Of a DNA stretch of 64,000 nt, positions 1 to 9,005 are shown one piece after another. The notes below the pieces were generated by a model that was not told where the DNA came from, searched no databases, and was given only the letters and a program-made list of their open reading frames with translations. A program made the position numbers and the translations under genes. The stretch lies in NCBI RefSeq assembly GCF_022370635.2, contig NZ_CP092362.2, positions 1,798,001 through 1,862,000 of the forward strand, given 5' to 3'. This DNA is from Mycolicibacterium crocinum (lineage in GTDB: Bacteria > Actinomycetota > Actinomycetes > Mycobacteriales > Mycobacteriaceae). Numbering within the stretch: the first letter of the stretch is position 1; each line of letters starts with the position of its first letter.

Positions 1-2364
1 CTGCTGCTCGTCGACGATGCCCAGCATCTCGATCCGCAGGCCGCGCGGCTGGTTCGGGTGTTGGCCGCCGGCGCTGAGCTGGCCCTGCTGGCCGGCGATC
101 CCAATCAGGCCGTGTTCGGTTTCCGCGGCGCCGATCCGGCCATCCTGACCGCCGCCGACTCCCCGGTGGTCGAATTGAGCCGCTCCTATCGCTGCGCGCC
201 CGCGGTGGCGCACGCGATCAGCGGGATCGCCGCGGGTCTGCCGGGCAGCACCGCGTGGCGGGCCCTGGACGGCAACGACGGTGAGGACGGGTCGGTGACT
301 GTGCGGGTGGCCGGTTCGGCGCACGCCGAGGCGGCGCTGATCGCAGACACGCTGCGCCGCGCGCACCTCGTCGATGGGGTGCCGTGGTCGCAGCTGGCCG
401 TCGTCGTTCGGTCGCCGTCGGCGGCTGCCGCGCTGCCACGTGCGCTGTCCGGCGCCGGTGTCCCGGTCGACGCGGCTCACCTTGCCGGTCCCGTCGCCGA
501 ACAGCCTGCAGCACAAGCCTTGTTGAGCGTGCTGGCCGCCACCGCCGACGGCCTCGACAGCGAGCAGGCGGTGTCGCTGCTGACCGGGCCGATCGGCCGG
601 GTGGATCCGGTGACCCTGCGCCAGCTGCGCCGGGCATTGCGCCGCAGCGGTTCCGGCGCCTTCGGGGAACAGCTTGTCGCCGCACTCACCACCGGTCCGG
701 TCGACCTGCCGGCGACGCTAGCACGCCCGGTGAACCGGGTGCGCGCGGTGCTGACCGCGGCGGCCCGCGGTCACTCTCGGAACCGCGACCCCCGCTACGC
801 CCTGTGGCAGGCGTGGGAGCGTACCGGACTGCAGAAGCGGTGGCTGAACGCTGCCGAGCGCGGTGGAACCGAGGGTGCTCTGGCCGATCGTGACCTTCAA
901 GCCGTCACCGCATTATTCGACATCGCCGACGACTACGTCACACGCACCACCGGTGCGTCGTTGCGTGGACTTCTGGATCATGTTGCGGGCCTGCAGCTTC
1001 CGCCGGTCAGCGCCGACGGCCCGGCTTCGGAGACCGTCGCCGTGTTGAGCCCGCACGCGGCACTGGACCGGGATTGGGATCTGGTGGTGATCGCCGGCGT
1101 GCAGGACGGCCTGTGGCCCAACACCACACCGCGCGGTGGGGTGCTGGGCACCCAACGGCTGCTCGACGTGCTCGACGGCCTGGGCGATGACGTCTCGGCG
1201 CGGGCTCCGCTGCTGGCCGAGGAACGCAGGCTGCTCATCGCGGCGATGGGTCGGGCCCGGCACAAGCTGTTGATCACCGCCGTCGACACCGACGCTGGCG
1301 ATGACGCCGCGTTGCCGTCGCCGTTCGTTGCCGATCTGGCGGAGTACGCCACCGTGAAGGTCGATCGGCCCGCCCAGCCGGCCGTCGCGCCGCCGGTGCT
1401 GGCGCCGGCGGCGGTCGTCGGCCGGTTGCGGGCCGTGGTGTGCGCCCCGCCGGGGTCGGTGACCGAGGGTGAACGTGCCACGGCTGCACAGCAATTGGCG
1501 CGATTGGCGGCTGATGGTGTCCCCGGCGCCGACCCCGCGCAGTGGTACGGCATGACGGCCGTGAGCTCACTGGAGCCGCTGTGGAGCGGTGAGCAGCACA
1601 CCGTCACGCTCAGCCCGTCGACCCTGCAGACGCTCGCCGACTGCCCGCTGCGCTGGCTGGTCGAACGGCACGGCGGCAGCGACCGTCGGGATCTGCGTTC
1701 CACGCTCGGGTCGGTGGTGCACGCGCTGATCGCCGATTCCGGGAGCGCCGATCAGTTGACCGCTGATCTGGAAAAGCTGTGGAGCACAATCCCGTTCGAT
1801 TCGCCGTGGTACAGCGACAACGAACTCGACCGGCATCGCGCCATGCTCGAGGCGTTCGTGGCGTGGCGTTCAGCGACCCGCCACGAGCTGACTGAGATGG
1901 GCACCGAAGTCGACATCGACGGGGTAATCGCCGAACCCGAGGACGGTCAGCCCGGGGTGCGGGTGCGCGGGCGGGTCGACCGGCTCGAGCGTGACGCGGA
2001 AGGCCGGCTGGTGATCGTCGACGTCAAGACCGGCAAGAGCCCGGTCACCAAGGACGAGGCTGCGCGCCACGCCCAACTCGGGCTCTACCAGCTGGCCATC
2101 TCCGAGGGTGCGATCGCCGATGGTGATCGTCCCGGCGGCGGGCGATTGGTGTATGTCGCCAAACCGAACGCGTCGGGCGCCACCGAACGCCAACAGTCCG
2201 CGCTGACCCCGGAAACCACCGACGAGTGGCGCCAGACCGTGCAGCAGGCGGCGGCCGCGACCGCTGGGCCGCAGTTCGTCGCCCGGGTCAACGACGGCTG
2301 CGCGCATTGCCCGATGCGCGCGGCCTGCCCCGCGCACACCGCGCCGCGAACGGAGCCGTCGTGA
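1..2364 (+). CDS. adnA: AdnA, helicase-nuclease subunit (5' end outside window)
   Basis: Partial gene; the frame is open from base 1, so the start and Walker A motif lie upstream. The 787 visible residues compare with about 1045 in mycobacterial AdnA. The first residues form a Walker B-like box (LLLVDDAQ), followed by GDPNQAVFGFRGAD, both UvrD/Rep-type motifs. The C-terminal third is a RecB-type nuclease domain (VIVDVKTGKS near residue 675). Four cysteines fit an AddB-like iron-sulfur site: C548 and the C767-C770-C776 cluster (CAHCPMRAAC). In mycobacteria AdnA pairs with AdnB to resect double-strand breaks. The next gene overlaps by 4 bp (GTGA), indicating coupled translation. Subunit assignment rests on gene order and cysteine pattern. 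Confidence 0.93.
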   Translation: MLLVDDAQHLDPQAARLVRVLAAGAELALLAGDPNQAVFGFRGADPAILTAADSPVVELSRSYRCAPAVAHAISGIAAGLPGSTAWRALDGNDGEDGSVTVRVAGSAHAEAALIADTLRRAHLVDGVPWSQLAVVVRSPSAAAALPRALSGAGVPVDAAHLAGPVAEQPAAQALLSVLAATADGLDSEQAVSLLTGPIGRVDPVTLRQLRRALRRSGSGAFGEQLVAALTTGPVDLPATLARPVNRVRAVLTAAARGHSRNRDPRYALWQAWERTGLQKRWLNAAERGGTEGALADRDLQAVTALFDIADDYVTRTTGASLRGLLDHVAGLQLPPVSADGPASETVAVLSPHAALDRDWDLVVIAGVQDGLWPNTTPRGGVLGTQRLLDVLDGLGDDVSARAPLLAEERRLLIAAMGRARHKLLITAVDTDAGDDAALPSPFVADLAEYATVKVDRPAQPAVAPPVLAPAAVVGRLRAVVCAPPGSVTEGERATAAQQLARLAADGVPGADPAQWYGMTAVSSLEPLWSGEQHTVTLSPSTLQTLADCPLRWLVERHGGSDRRDLRSTLGSVVHALIADSGSADQLTADLEKLWSTIPFDSPWYSDNELDRHRAMLEAFVAWRSATRHELTEMGTEVDIDGVIAEPEDGQPGVRVRGRVDRLERDAEGRLVIVDVKTGKSPVTKDEAARHAQLGLYQLAISEGAIADGDRPGGGRLVYVAKPNASGATERQQSALTPETTDEWRQTVQQAAAATAGPQFVARVNDGCAHCPMRAACPAHTAPRTEPS

Positions 2365-5300
2365 CCTACAGCCCCACCGAACTTGCTGACGCACTTGGTC
2401 TTCCGACTCCCACCGACGAGCAAGCCGCGGTGATCGCCGCCCCGCCCGGGCCGCTGGTCGTCATCGCCGGCGCCGGCGCCGGCAAGACCGAGACCATGGC
2501 CGCGCGCGTGGTGTGGTTGGTGGCCAACGGATTCGCCGACCCGGGGCAGGTGCTCGGGTTGACCTTCACCCGCAAGGCGGCCGGGCAGCTGTTGCGCCGC
2601 GTGCGCTCCCGGCTGGCCCGCCTGGCCGGTCACCTCGGCGGTGCCGCGCCGCAGGGTGCGCCGACGGTGAGCACCTATCACGCGTTCGCCGGCGCGCTGC
2701 TGCGCGAGTACGGTCCGCTGCTCCCCGTGGAACCCGACGCCCGGCTGCTCAGCGAAACCGAGTTGTGGCAACTGGCTTTCGAGGTGGTCAGCAGTTACCC
2801 CGGACCGTTGGACACCGAGAGGGACCCGGCCGGTGTCACCCGGATGGTGCTGAAACTGTCCGGCGAGCTGGCCGAGCACCTGGTCGACACCGATCAGCTG
2901 CTCGACACCCACCTCGAACTCGACCGCCTGGTGCATCATCTGCCGGCCGGGCGGTACCAGCGCGACCGCGGGCCCAGCCAATTCCTGCTGAGCATGCTGG
3001 CCACTCAGACCGAACGTACGGCGTTGGTGCCGTTGATCGATGCATTGCACGCCCGGATGCGGGCCGACAAGGTGATGGACTTCGGGTCGCAGATGTCGGC
3101 GGCCGCGCGGCTGGCCTCGACGTGCCCGCAGGTGGGGGAGCAGCTGCGCGACCGGTATCGGGTGGTGCTGCTCGATGAGTATCAGGACACGGGCCATGCT
3201 CAGCGGGTCGCCCTGTCGTCGTTGTTCGGCGCCGGTGCCGATAACGGTCTGGCGCTCACCGCGGTCGGCGACCCGATCCAGTCCATCTACGGCTGGCGTG
3301 GGGCGTCGGCGACCAACCTGCCGCGGTTCACCACCGACTTCCCGCAAGCCGACGGCTCGCCGGCGCCCACTCTGGAGCTGCGGACCAGCTGGCGTAATCC
3401 GCCGACGACGCTGCACATTGCCAACGAGATTTCGGCCGAAGCCCGGCGCCGCTCGGTTGCGGTGCGGGCGCTGCGGGCACGTCCGGGCGCGGAAGCGGGC
3501 ACGGTGCGCTGCGCGCTGCTCAACGATGTGGCCGCCGAGCGGGAGTGGGTGGCCGATCACATCGCCGCGCGATACTCCGTTGGTGACGAGCCACCGACCG
3601 CCGCAGTGTTGGTGCGCCGCAACGCCGATGCCGGTCCGATCGCCGAGGCATTGAGCGCCCGTGGTGTGCCCGTGGAGGTCGTCGGCCTGGCCGGGCTGCT
3701 GTCGATCCCGGAGGTCGCCGACGTGGTGGCGATGGTGCGCCTGGTCGCCGACCCGGCGGCCGGGGCGGCGGCAGTGCGGGTGTTGACAGGCCCGCGCTGG
3801 CAACTCGGCGCAGCCGACCTCGCCGCGCTCTGGCGGCGCGCCGTCGCGCTCGACGGTGCGCGGCCGGCGGTCGCGACCGCCGAGCAGATCATCGCCCTGG
3901 CCGCACCCGATGCCGACACCGCAAGCCTGGCCGACGCCCTGGCTGACCCAGGTCCGGCCGACGCGTACTCCGCAGATGGGCACCGCCGCGTCACCCAGCT
4001 CGCGAACGAATTGGCACGACTGCGAACACTATTGAGCCACCCCGCCACCGAACTCGTCGGTGAGGTGCGCCGAGTCCTGGGCGTGGACGTGGAGGTGCGG
4101 GCCGCCCGACCGGTCGCGGCGGGATGGTCCGGAGCCGAGCACCTCGACCGGTTCGCCGATGTCGTCGCCGAGTACGCCGCCCGCCCAGGGGCATCCGTTA
4201 ACGGGCTGCTGGCCTACCTCGACGCCGCCGAGGTCGTCGAGAACGGCTTGGCGCCCGCGGAAGTCAGCGTCGCCACCGGACGCGTGCAGGTGCTGACGGT
4301 GCACGCCGCCAAAGGGCTGGAGTGGCAGATCGTTGCCGTCCCGCACCTGTCGGCCCGGGTGTTTCCGTCCACTGCGTCCAAGCGCACCTGGCTCTCCGAT
4401 GCCGCCGACCTGCCGCCGCTGCTGCGCGGCGACCGGGCAGCGGAGGGTCTGCACGGGGTGCCGGTGCTCGACACACAACATGTCACCGATCGGAAAGCGT
4501 TGTCCGACAGCATCATGGCGCACAAGAAGCAACTCGAGCAGCGTCGCCTCGACGAGGAACGTCGACTGCTGTACGTCGCGATCACCCGCGCCGAGGACAC
4601 CCTGCTGCTCTCCGGTCACCACTGGGGCCCGACCGAGAGCAAGCCGCGTGGGCCGTCGGACTTCCTGTGCGAGATCAAGGACATCATCGACGACGCGGAC
4701 GCGGCGGGGCAGCCCTGCGGCGAGGTGGAGCAGTGGGCAACGCCGCCGGCCGATGGGGAGCCAAACCCGTTGCGCGACAGCGTTCGTGAAGCGATCTGGC
4801 CCGCTGATCCACTCGGGCGGGCCCGCGCCGACATCGAGAACGGCGCGGCGCTGGTCCGCGCCGCCGCGACGGGCGCCATCCAGGACACCGGCGAAGACCC
4901 GGAGGGCTGGACGGCCGACGTCGACGCCCTACTGGCCGAACGGTCGCGTGTCGCCGCGCCGCCGCCGGTCGAACTCCCGGCGCAGCTGTCGGTCAGCGCG
5001 CTGGTGGAACTCGACCGCGACCCGTCGGCATTAGGCCGGTTGGCGCGCAGGCTGCCGTCGCGTCCGGATCCGCACGCGATCCTGGGCACCGCGTTCCATG
5101 AATGGGTGCAACGCTTCTACGGCGCCGAGCGGCTGTTCGACCTCGACGACCTGCCCGGCGCCGTCGACGGTGCGGCCACCGAGACCGATGAACTCGCGAA
5201 ACTGCAGAAAGCCTTCAACGGATCGCAGTGGGCGGCACGCACACCGGTGGACGTCGAAGTGCCCTTCGAGATGGCGATCGGCGACACGGTGGTGCGCGGA

Positions 5301-5573
5301 CGGATCGACGCGGTGTTCGCCGATGCGGACGGCGGTATGACCGTCGTCGACTGGAAGACCGGCGAGCCGCCCGCAGATGACGACGCCAAGCGCCACGCCG
5401 CCGTGCAGCTCGCCGTCTACCGCCTGGCGTGGGCGGCGATCAAGAACTGCCCGGAGTCGCAGGTTCGCGCGGCGTTCCACTATGTGCGTGCGGGCGTCAC
5501 CGTCATGCCGGAAAACCTCGCCGGCCCAGAGGAATTGGTGGCGCTGCTGGACCGCGGGCTTATTTCGCGGTGA
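2361..5573 (+). CDS. adnB: AdnB, ATP-dependent helicase-nuclease subunit
   Basis: 1070 residues from the GTG at 2361, which overlaps the adnA stop as GTGA; an upstream in-frame start exists but would lie inside adnA. Walker A is GAGAGKTETM (residues 37-46), the DEYQD box is near 272, GDPIQSIYGWRG near 302, and LYVAITRAEDT-type motif VI lies in the second helicase half. A RecB-family nuclease box (MTVVDWKTGEPP) is near residue 994. This is the motor and nuclease partner of AdnA in mycobacterial break resection. Length matches the family (about 1095). The 3' end overlaps the convergent TetR gene by 14 bp. Confidence 0.95.
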   Translation: MTYSPTELADALGLPTPTDEQAAVIAAPPGPLVVIAGAGAGKTETMAARVVWLVANGFADPGQVLGLTFTRKAAGQLLRRVRSRLARLAGHLGGAAPQGAPTVSTYHAFAGALLREYGPLLPVEPDARLLSETELWQLAFEVVSSYPGPLDTERDPAGVTRMVLKLSGELAEHLVDTDQLLDTHLELDRLVHHLPAGRYQRDRGPSQFLLSMLATQTERTALVPLIDALHARMRADKVMDFGSQMSAAARLASTCPQVGEQLRDRYRVVLLDEYQDTGHAQRVALSSLFGAGADNGLALTAVGDPIQSIYGWRGASATNLPRFTTDFPQADGSPAPTLELRTSWRNPPTTLHIANEISAEARRRSVAVRALRARPGAEAGTVRCALLNDVAAEREWVADHIAARYSVGDEPPTAAVLVRRNADAGPIAEALSARGVPVEVVGLAGLLSIPEVADVVAMVRLVADPAAGAAAVRVLTGPRWQLGAADLAALWRRAVALDGARPAVATAEQIIALAAPDADTASLADALADPGPADAYSADGHRRVTQLANELARLRTLLSHPATELVGEVRRVLGVDVEVRAARPVAAGWSGAEHLDRFADVVAEYAARPGASVNGLLAYLDAAEVVENGLAPAEVSVATGRVQVLTVHAAKGLEWQIVAVPHLSARVFPSTASKRTWLSDAADLPPLLRGDRAAEGLHGVPVLDTQHVTDRKALSDSIMAHKKQLEQRRLDEERRLLYVAITRAEDTLLLSGHHWGPTESKPRGPSDFLCEIKDIIDDADAAGQPCGEVEQWATPPADGEPNPLRDSVREAIWPADPLGRARADIENGAALVRAAATGAIQDTGEDPEGWTADVDALLAERSRVAAPPPVELPAQLSVSALVELDRDPSALGRLARRLPSRPDPHAILGTAFHEWVQRFYGAERLFDLDDLPGAVDGAATETDELAKLQKAFNGSQWAARTPVDVEVPFEMAIGDTVVRGRIDAVFADADGGMTVVDWKTGEPPADDDAKRHAAVQLAVYRLAWAAIKNCPESQVRAAFHYVRAGVTVMPENLAGPEELVALLDRGLISR

Positions 5574-6126
5574 ACGCCCGCGCGACGAACAGCTCCAGGT
5601 CGGCGTCGCTGACGCCGAGACCCAGCAGGTGTCGCAGGTAGATCGGCGCGAGGATGCAGTCGACGATGACCGTGAAATCCATCAGCGGCTCACCGCGCTC
5701 GCGGCTGCGATCGAGCATCCCCTGAAATTGCATCGCCCGTTGGACCAGAAACGACTGCCGTTGCTCGGCCGTCATATCAGCAGCGCCGATCAATGCTTGG
5801 AGGAACGCCAACCGGCCGGGCCGAGCGATCTCCGCGGCGGCCTGTCGGGCGTAGGCCAGCAGATCACCGCGCAACGATCCGGTGTCGGGCATGGGTGCGG
5901 TTTCAGCGAGCCTGGCCGCTTCGACGTCCAGGATGACTGCCTCCAGGCTGCCCCAGCGCCGGTAGACGCTGGTCGGATTGACGCCGGCACGCCGGGCCAC
6001 GTCGGCCACTGTGAAGCCGCCCGGTCCGGCCTCGGCCAGCAGCGCATCCACCGCCTCGTGCACTGCCGCCACCACTCGGGCGCTTCGCCCACCGGGCCGC
6101 CGGCGCACCTCCACGTCCTCCGCCAC
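5560..6126 (-). CDS. TetR-family transcriptional regulator
   Basis: 188 residues. The N-terminal helix-turn-helix is clear (FTVADVARRAGVNPTSVYRRW, given here as a motif around residues 38-58), followed by a ligand-binding region with no recognisable specificity. It is divergent from the alpha/beta hydrolase at 6216, and the 90-bp gap carries two exact copies of a 10-bp sequence, so the hydrolase is the likely target. The ligand is unknown. The gene ends inside the last codons of adnB on the opposite strand, an unusually tight convergent arrangement. Family assignment is secure; the target is inferred from position only. Confidence 0.88.
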   Translation of the reverse strand: MAEDVEVRRRPGGRSARVVAAVHEAVDALLAEAGPGGFTVADVARRAGVNPTSVYRRWGSLEAVILDVEAARLAETAPMPDTGSLRGDLLAYARQAAAEIARPGRLAFLQALIGAADMTAEQRQSFLVQRAMQFQGMLDRSRERGEPLMDFTVIVDCILAPIYLRHLLGLGVSDADLELFVARAFTAK

Positions 6127-6133
6127 CCGGCAA

Positions 6134-6190
6134 GCTTAAAGCATTAGGTCTTGCGTTTAGGCCACCACCGTCGTACGGTCGCTTAAAGCA
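6134..6190. promoter_or_regulatory. Candidate TetR operator: two direct copies of GCTTAAAGCA
   Basis: The 10-mer GCTTAAAGCA occurs exactly at 6134-6143 and 6181-6190; its first nine bases (GCTT-A-AAGC) are nearly palindromic. Both copies lie in the gap between the divergent TetR and hydrolase genes, and the second ends 25 bp before the hydrolase ATG, which is preceded by a good AAGGAG ribosome site. Repeated palindromic half-sites between a TetR gene and its divergent neighbour are the usual autoregulatory layout; the binding itself is inference. Confidence 0.45.
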
Positions 6191-6215
6191 AATGAAGATG
6201 ACTTAAGGAGACGCC

Positions 6216-7445
6216 ATGGAGCCCGTCCTGTTCCCCGACGACACCTCGTTCTGGTTCGAGACCCTGCGGGTGCTGGGCGCCACCGCCTACGGCGGAGCCG
6301 ATATCGGGGAGGTGCTGACCACGGCGCAGGCCATCACCGCCGGTGACTACGACAGCTGGTACGACGAGTGGCTGGCCACCGCCGACCGGGTCGCCGCCGA
6401 GGCTGAGAAGGCCTTAGCCGCAGGGCATTTCGTGAGTGCACGAGACGGTCTGATGCGCGCGAGCAACTACTACCGCTCGGCCGACTTCTACCTGCACGGC
6501 AACCCGCGCGATCCGCGCATCAGCCACGCATACACCCGGGCCCGCGAAACGTTCATTGCCGCAGCGGCTCTGCTGGATCCGCCTGTTGAACCGATTGAGA
6601 TCCCGTACGAGAGCACCGTGCTCCACGGCTACTTCTATCCCGCGGATCGCCGTAACAGCGGTGGGCCGATCCCGACGATCATCATGCACAGTGGCTTCGA
6701 CGGCACCTGCGAAGAGATGCATTGGCTGGGTGCGGCGGCCGCCCAAGAACGCGGCTACAACGTCGTCACGTTCGACGGACCGGGCCAGCCGGCAGCACTG
6801 CACTTCGACGGTCTGGTCTTCCGGGCCGATTGGGAGCACGTCGTCACACCGGTGCTGGATTGGACGCTGCTACGTCCCGACGTCGACCCGAACAAGGTCG
6901 CCCTGTACGGCGCCTCCATGGGTGGACTGCTGGCGCCGCGAGCGGCCGCGTACGAACACCGCCTCGCCGCCTGCATCGCGTTCGACGGTGTCTACGACAT
7001 GGGCTTGACGGCTGCCGCTTGGGTTCCGGGTGACCGGGCCGAGATCGAAGCCATGTTGCGGGCGGATTCAGCGCCGGAGGCCGACGCCGCGATCGACCAG
7101 CTGATGGCGACCAACCCGAATATCCGTTGGGCCGCAACGCATGGCCAGTACGCCCTAGGGATCGACAGTCCTCGCGCGCTCTTCGCGGCGTTCCTCGACT
7201 ACACGCTCGCGGGCGGGGTGGCCGAGCAGATCACCTGCCCGACACTGGTGTGCGAAGCAGCCAGCGACATCTTCTTCGAGGGGCAGCCGCAGCTGCTGTT
7301 CGATCACCTCAGCTGCCCGAAGACGCTGCTGAAGTTCACCGACGCCGAGGGCGCCGGCGCGCACTGCCAGGTCGGTGCGGGACGCCTGGCCTTCGCCCGC
7401 ATCTTCGATTGGCTCGACGAGACGCTGGCGGTGTCTGCCGGCTAG
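6216..7445 (+). CDS. Alpha/beta hydrolase, 2,6-dihydroxypseudooxynicotine-hydrolase-like
   Basis: 409 residues. The nucleophile elbow is GASMGG near residue 232, preceded by an MHSGFDG oxyanion-type turn and FDGPGQP; the C-terminal AEGAGAHCQVG supplies the likely catalytic histidine, and an acidic residue follows LVCEAASD. An N-terminal helical cap of about 120 residues resembles the C-C hydrolase family that includes 2,6-dihydroxypseudooxynicotine hydrolase. Substrate unknown. It probably forms a regulon with the divergent TetR. The ATG has a strong ribosome site (TTAAGGAGACGCC). The stop overlaps the convergent DoxX-like gene by 4 bp. Confidence 0.82.
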   Translation: MEPVLFPDDTSFWFETLRVLGATAYGGADIGEVLTTAQAITAGDYDSWYDEWLATADRVAAEAEKALAAGHFVSARDGLMRASNYYRSADFYLHGNPRDPRISHAYTRARETFIAAAALLDPPVEPIEIPYESTVLHGYFYPADRRNSGGPIPTIIMHSGFDGTCEEMHWLGAAAAQERGYNVVTFDGPGQPAALHFDGLVFRADWEHVVTPVLDWTLLRPDVDPNKVALYGASMGGLLAPRAAAYEHRLAACIAFDGVYDMGLTAAAWVPGDRAEIEAMLRADSAPEADAAIDQLMATNPNIRWAATHGQYALGIDSPRALFAAFLDYTLAGGVAEQITCPTLVCEAASDIFFEGQPQLLFDHLSCPKTLLKFTDAEGAGAHCQVGAGRLAFARIFDWLDETLAVSAG

Positions 7446-7852
7446 TAGCGGGGCGCGTTGCGCCGGATGGCCAGCGCCTGAGTGATCATCGGTACTTGCA
7501 GCGGCAGGCGCGCCAGTGCCACCAACTTCATCAGCAGCGGCTTGTCCTTCCACAGCCGAACCATGTTGACGTTGGCCGGGAACACCGCGAGGAACAACGC
7601 GATCGCGAACGCCGCACCGGCACGGCGGGTGCGCGGCACCAGCAGCATGGTGCCGATACCGACCTCGGCCACGCCCGAGGCGTAGGTGTAGAACCGAGCG
7701 TCACCCGGGAGCTCGGCGGGCACGATCTCGTCGAATGGCTTGGGAGCCAGGAAGTGCCCGACACCGATGCCGATGAGCATCAGCGCGGTCCGGTAGGCAG
7801 GCAGCTGGCTGGCGCTGCGTGTCGGTTCGAGTTCGGTCGTCGTCGTCGGCAT
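7442..7852 (-). CDS. DoxX-family membrane protein
   Basis: 136 residues from the ATG at 7852; the frame stays open further upstream but that part is proline/arginine-rich and overlaps the next gene, so the shorter start is preferred. Four hydrophobic segments are visible, including ALMLIGIGVGHFLAPKPFD and a glycine-rich GVAEVGIGTMLLV, the usual DoxX layout. Members are integral membrane proteins; some act with thiol-redox or quinone partners in mycobacteria, but no such function can be read here. Convergent with the hydrolase and divergent from the potassium channel gene. Confidence 0.75.
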   Translation of the reverse strand: MPTTTTELEPTRSASQLPAYRTALMLIGIGVGHFLAPKPFDEIVPAELPGDARFYTYASGVAEVGIGTMLLVPRTRRAGAAFAIALFLAVFPANVNMVRLWKDKPLLMKLVALARLPLQVPMITQALAIRRNAPRY

Positions 7853-7924
7853 GGGTACATAATGCTGGAGTGGTGGCGCTGGGGCCGAAGAACGTGCGGC
7901 GAGAGGTTGAGATGACGGAGTCGC

Positions 7925-9001
7925 GTGGCCAAGGGTAGGTTGCGGCGCAGGCTCGAGGCGATCGACGAGAACCTGGCAGCCAAGCCCGACAGCGCACTCG
8001 TCGACTACCTGCACATCCCGGAGAAGTTCGTCAGCCCGGGCCGTCGCATCGCCCGCCGGCTGATCTACGCCCTGACGGCGCTGTTCGCCGCGGTCTTCAT
8101 CGTCTATTTCGACAGGGATGGGTATCACGACTCCCGCGGCACAACGCTGACCTTCCTGGACTGCCTGTACTACGCCACGGTGTCGCTATCGACCACCGGC
8201 TACGGCGACATCACCCCCTATACCGAGACCGCGCGCCTGGTCAACGTCCTGGTCATCACCCCGCTTCGGGTGGCGTTCCTGATCGTGTTGGTCGGTACCA
8301 CCGTCGAAACCCTGACCACGGCGTCGCGGCAGGCTCTCAAGATCCAGCGTTGGAGGAACAGCGTGCGCAACCACACCGTCGTCATCGGCTACGGGACGAA
8401 GGGCAGGACGGCCGTCGCCGCGATGATCGGCGACGGTGTCGCGCCGGCCGACATCGTCGTCGTCGACACCGACCAGACTTCGCTGGACCGGGCCAACGCA
8501 GCCGGACTGGTCACCGTGCGCGGTGACGCCAACAAGTCCGACGTGTTGCGGCTGGCCGGCGCCCAGCACGCGAACTCGATCATCGTCGCCACCAACAGCG
8601 ATCCGACCGCGGTGCTGGTCACGCTGACCGCGAGGGAGCTGGCCCCGAAAGCGAAGATCATCGCCTCGGTGCGGGAAGCCGAGAATCAGCACCTGCTGCG
8701 CCAGTCCGGCGCCGACTCGGTGGTGGTGTCCTCGGAGACCGCAGGGCGCCTGCTCGGCATCGCCACCACGACGCCCAGCGTCGTGGAGATGATCGAAGAC
8801 CTGCTGACCCCGGACGCCGGGTTCGCGATCGCCGAGCGCGAGGTCGAACACAAGGAGGTGGGCGGCTCGCCGCGGCACCTGCCCGACATCGTGCTCGGCG
8901 TGGTGCGCGGTGGGAAGCTGCTGCGCGTCGACGACCCGAGCGTCGACGCCCTGGAAACCACCGACCGGCTGCTCTATGTCCGCGCCACCGGAGAAGACTG
9001 A
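7925..9001 (+). CDS. Two-TM potassium channel with RCK/TrkA-N domain (Rv3200c-like)
   Basis: 358 residues from GTG 7925. One membrane helix (ARRLIYALTALFAAVFIVYF), a pore loop with the selectivity filter TTGYGD (near residue 92), a second helix (VLVITPLRVAFLIVLVGTTV), then an RCK domain beginning VVIGYGTKGRTAV with a Rossmann GxGxxG-type turn, and a TrkA-C-like tail. This is the standard bacterial ligand-gated K+ channel subunit, expected to tetramerise in the membrane with a cytoplasmic gating ring. It sits 4 bp before nudC, the same order as in M. tuberculosis. Confidence 0.9.
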   Translation: MAKGRLRRRLEAIDENLAAKPDSALVDYLHIPEKFVSPGRRIARRLIYALTALFAAVFIVYFDRDGYHDSRGTTLTFLDCLYYATVSLSTTGYGDITPYTETARLVNVLVITPLRVAFLIVLVGTTVETLTTASRQALKIQRWRNSVRNHTVVIGYGTKGRTAVAAMIGDGVAPADIVVVDTDQTSLDRANAAGLVTVRGDANKSDVLRLAGAQHANSIIVATNSDPTAVLVTLTARELAPKAKIIASVREAENQHLLRQSGADSVVVSSETAGRLLGIATTTPSVVEMIEDLLTPDAGFAIAEREVEHKEVGGSPRHLPDIVLGVVRGGKLLRVDDPSVDALETTDRLLYVRATGED

Positions 9002-9005
9002 CGGC

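Noticed and set aside
2085..3983. Long minus-strand open frame of 632 codons across adnA/adnB
   Set aside because: Shadow of high-GC coding DNA: arginine/histidine/glycine-rich, no domain, no ribosome site.
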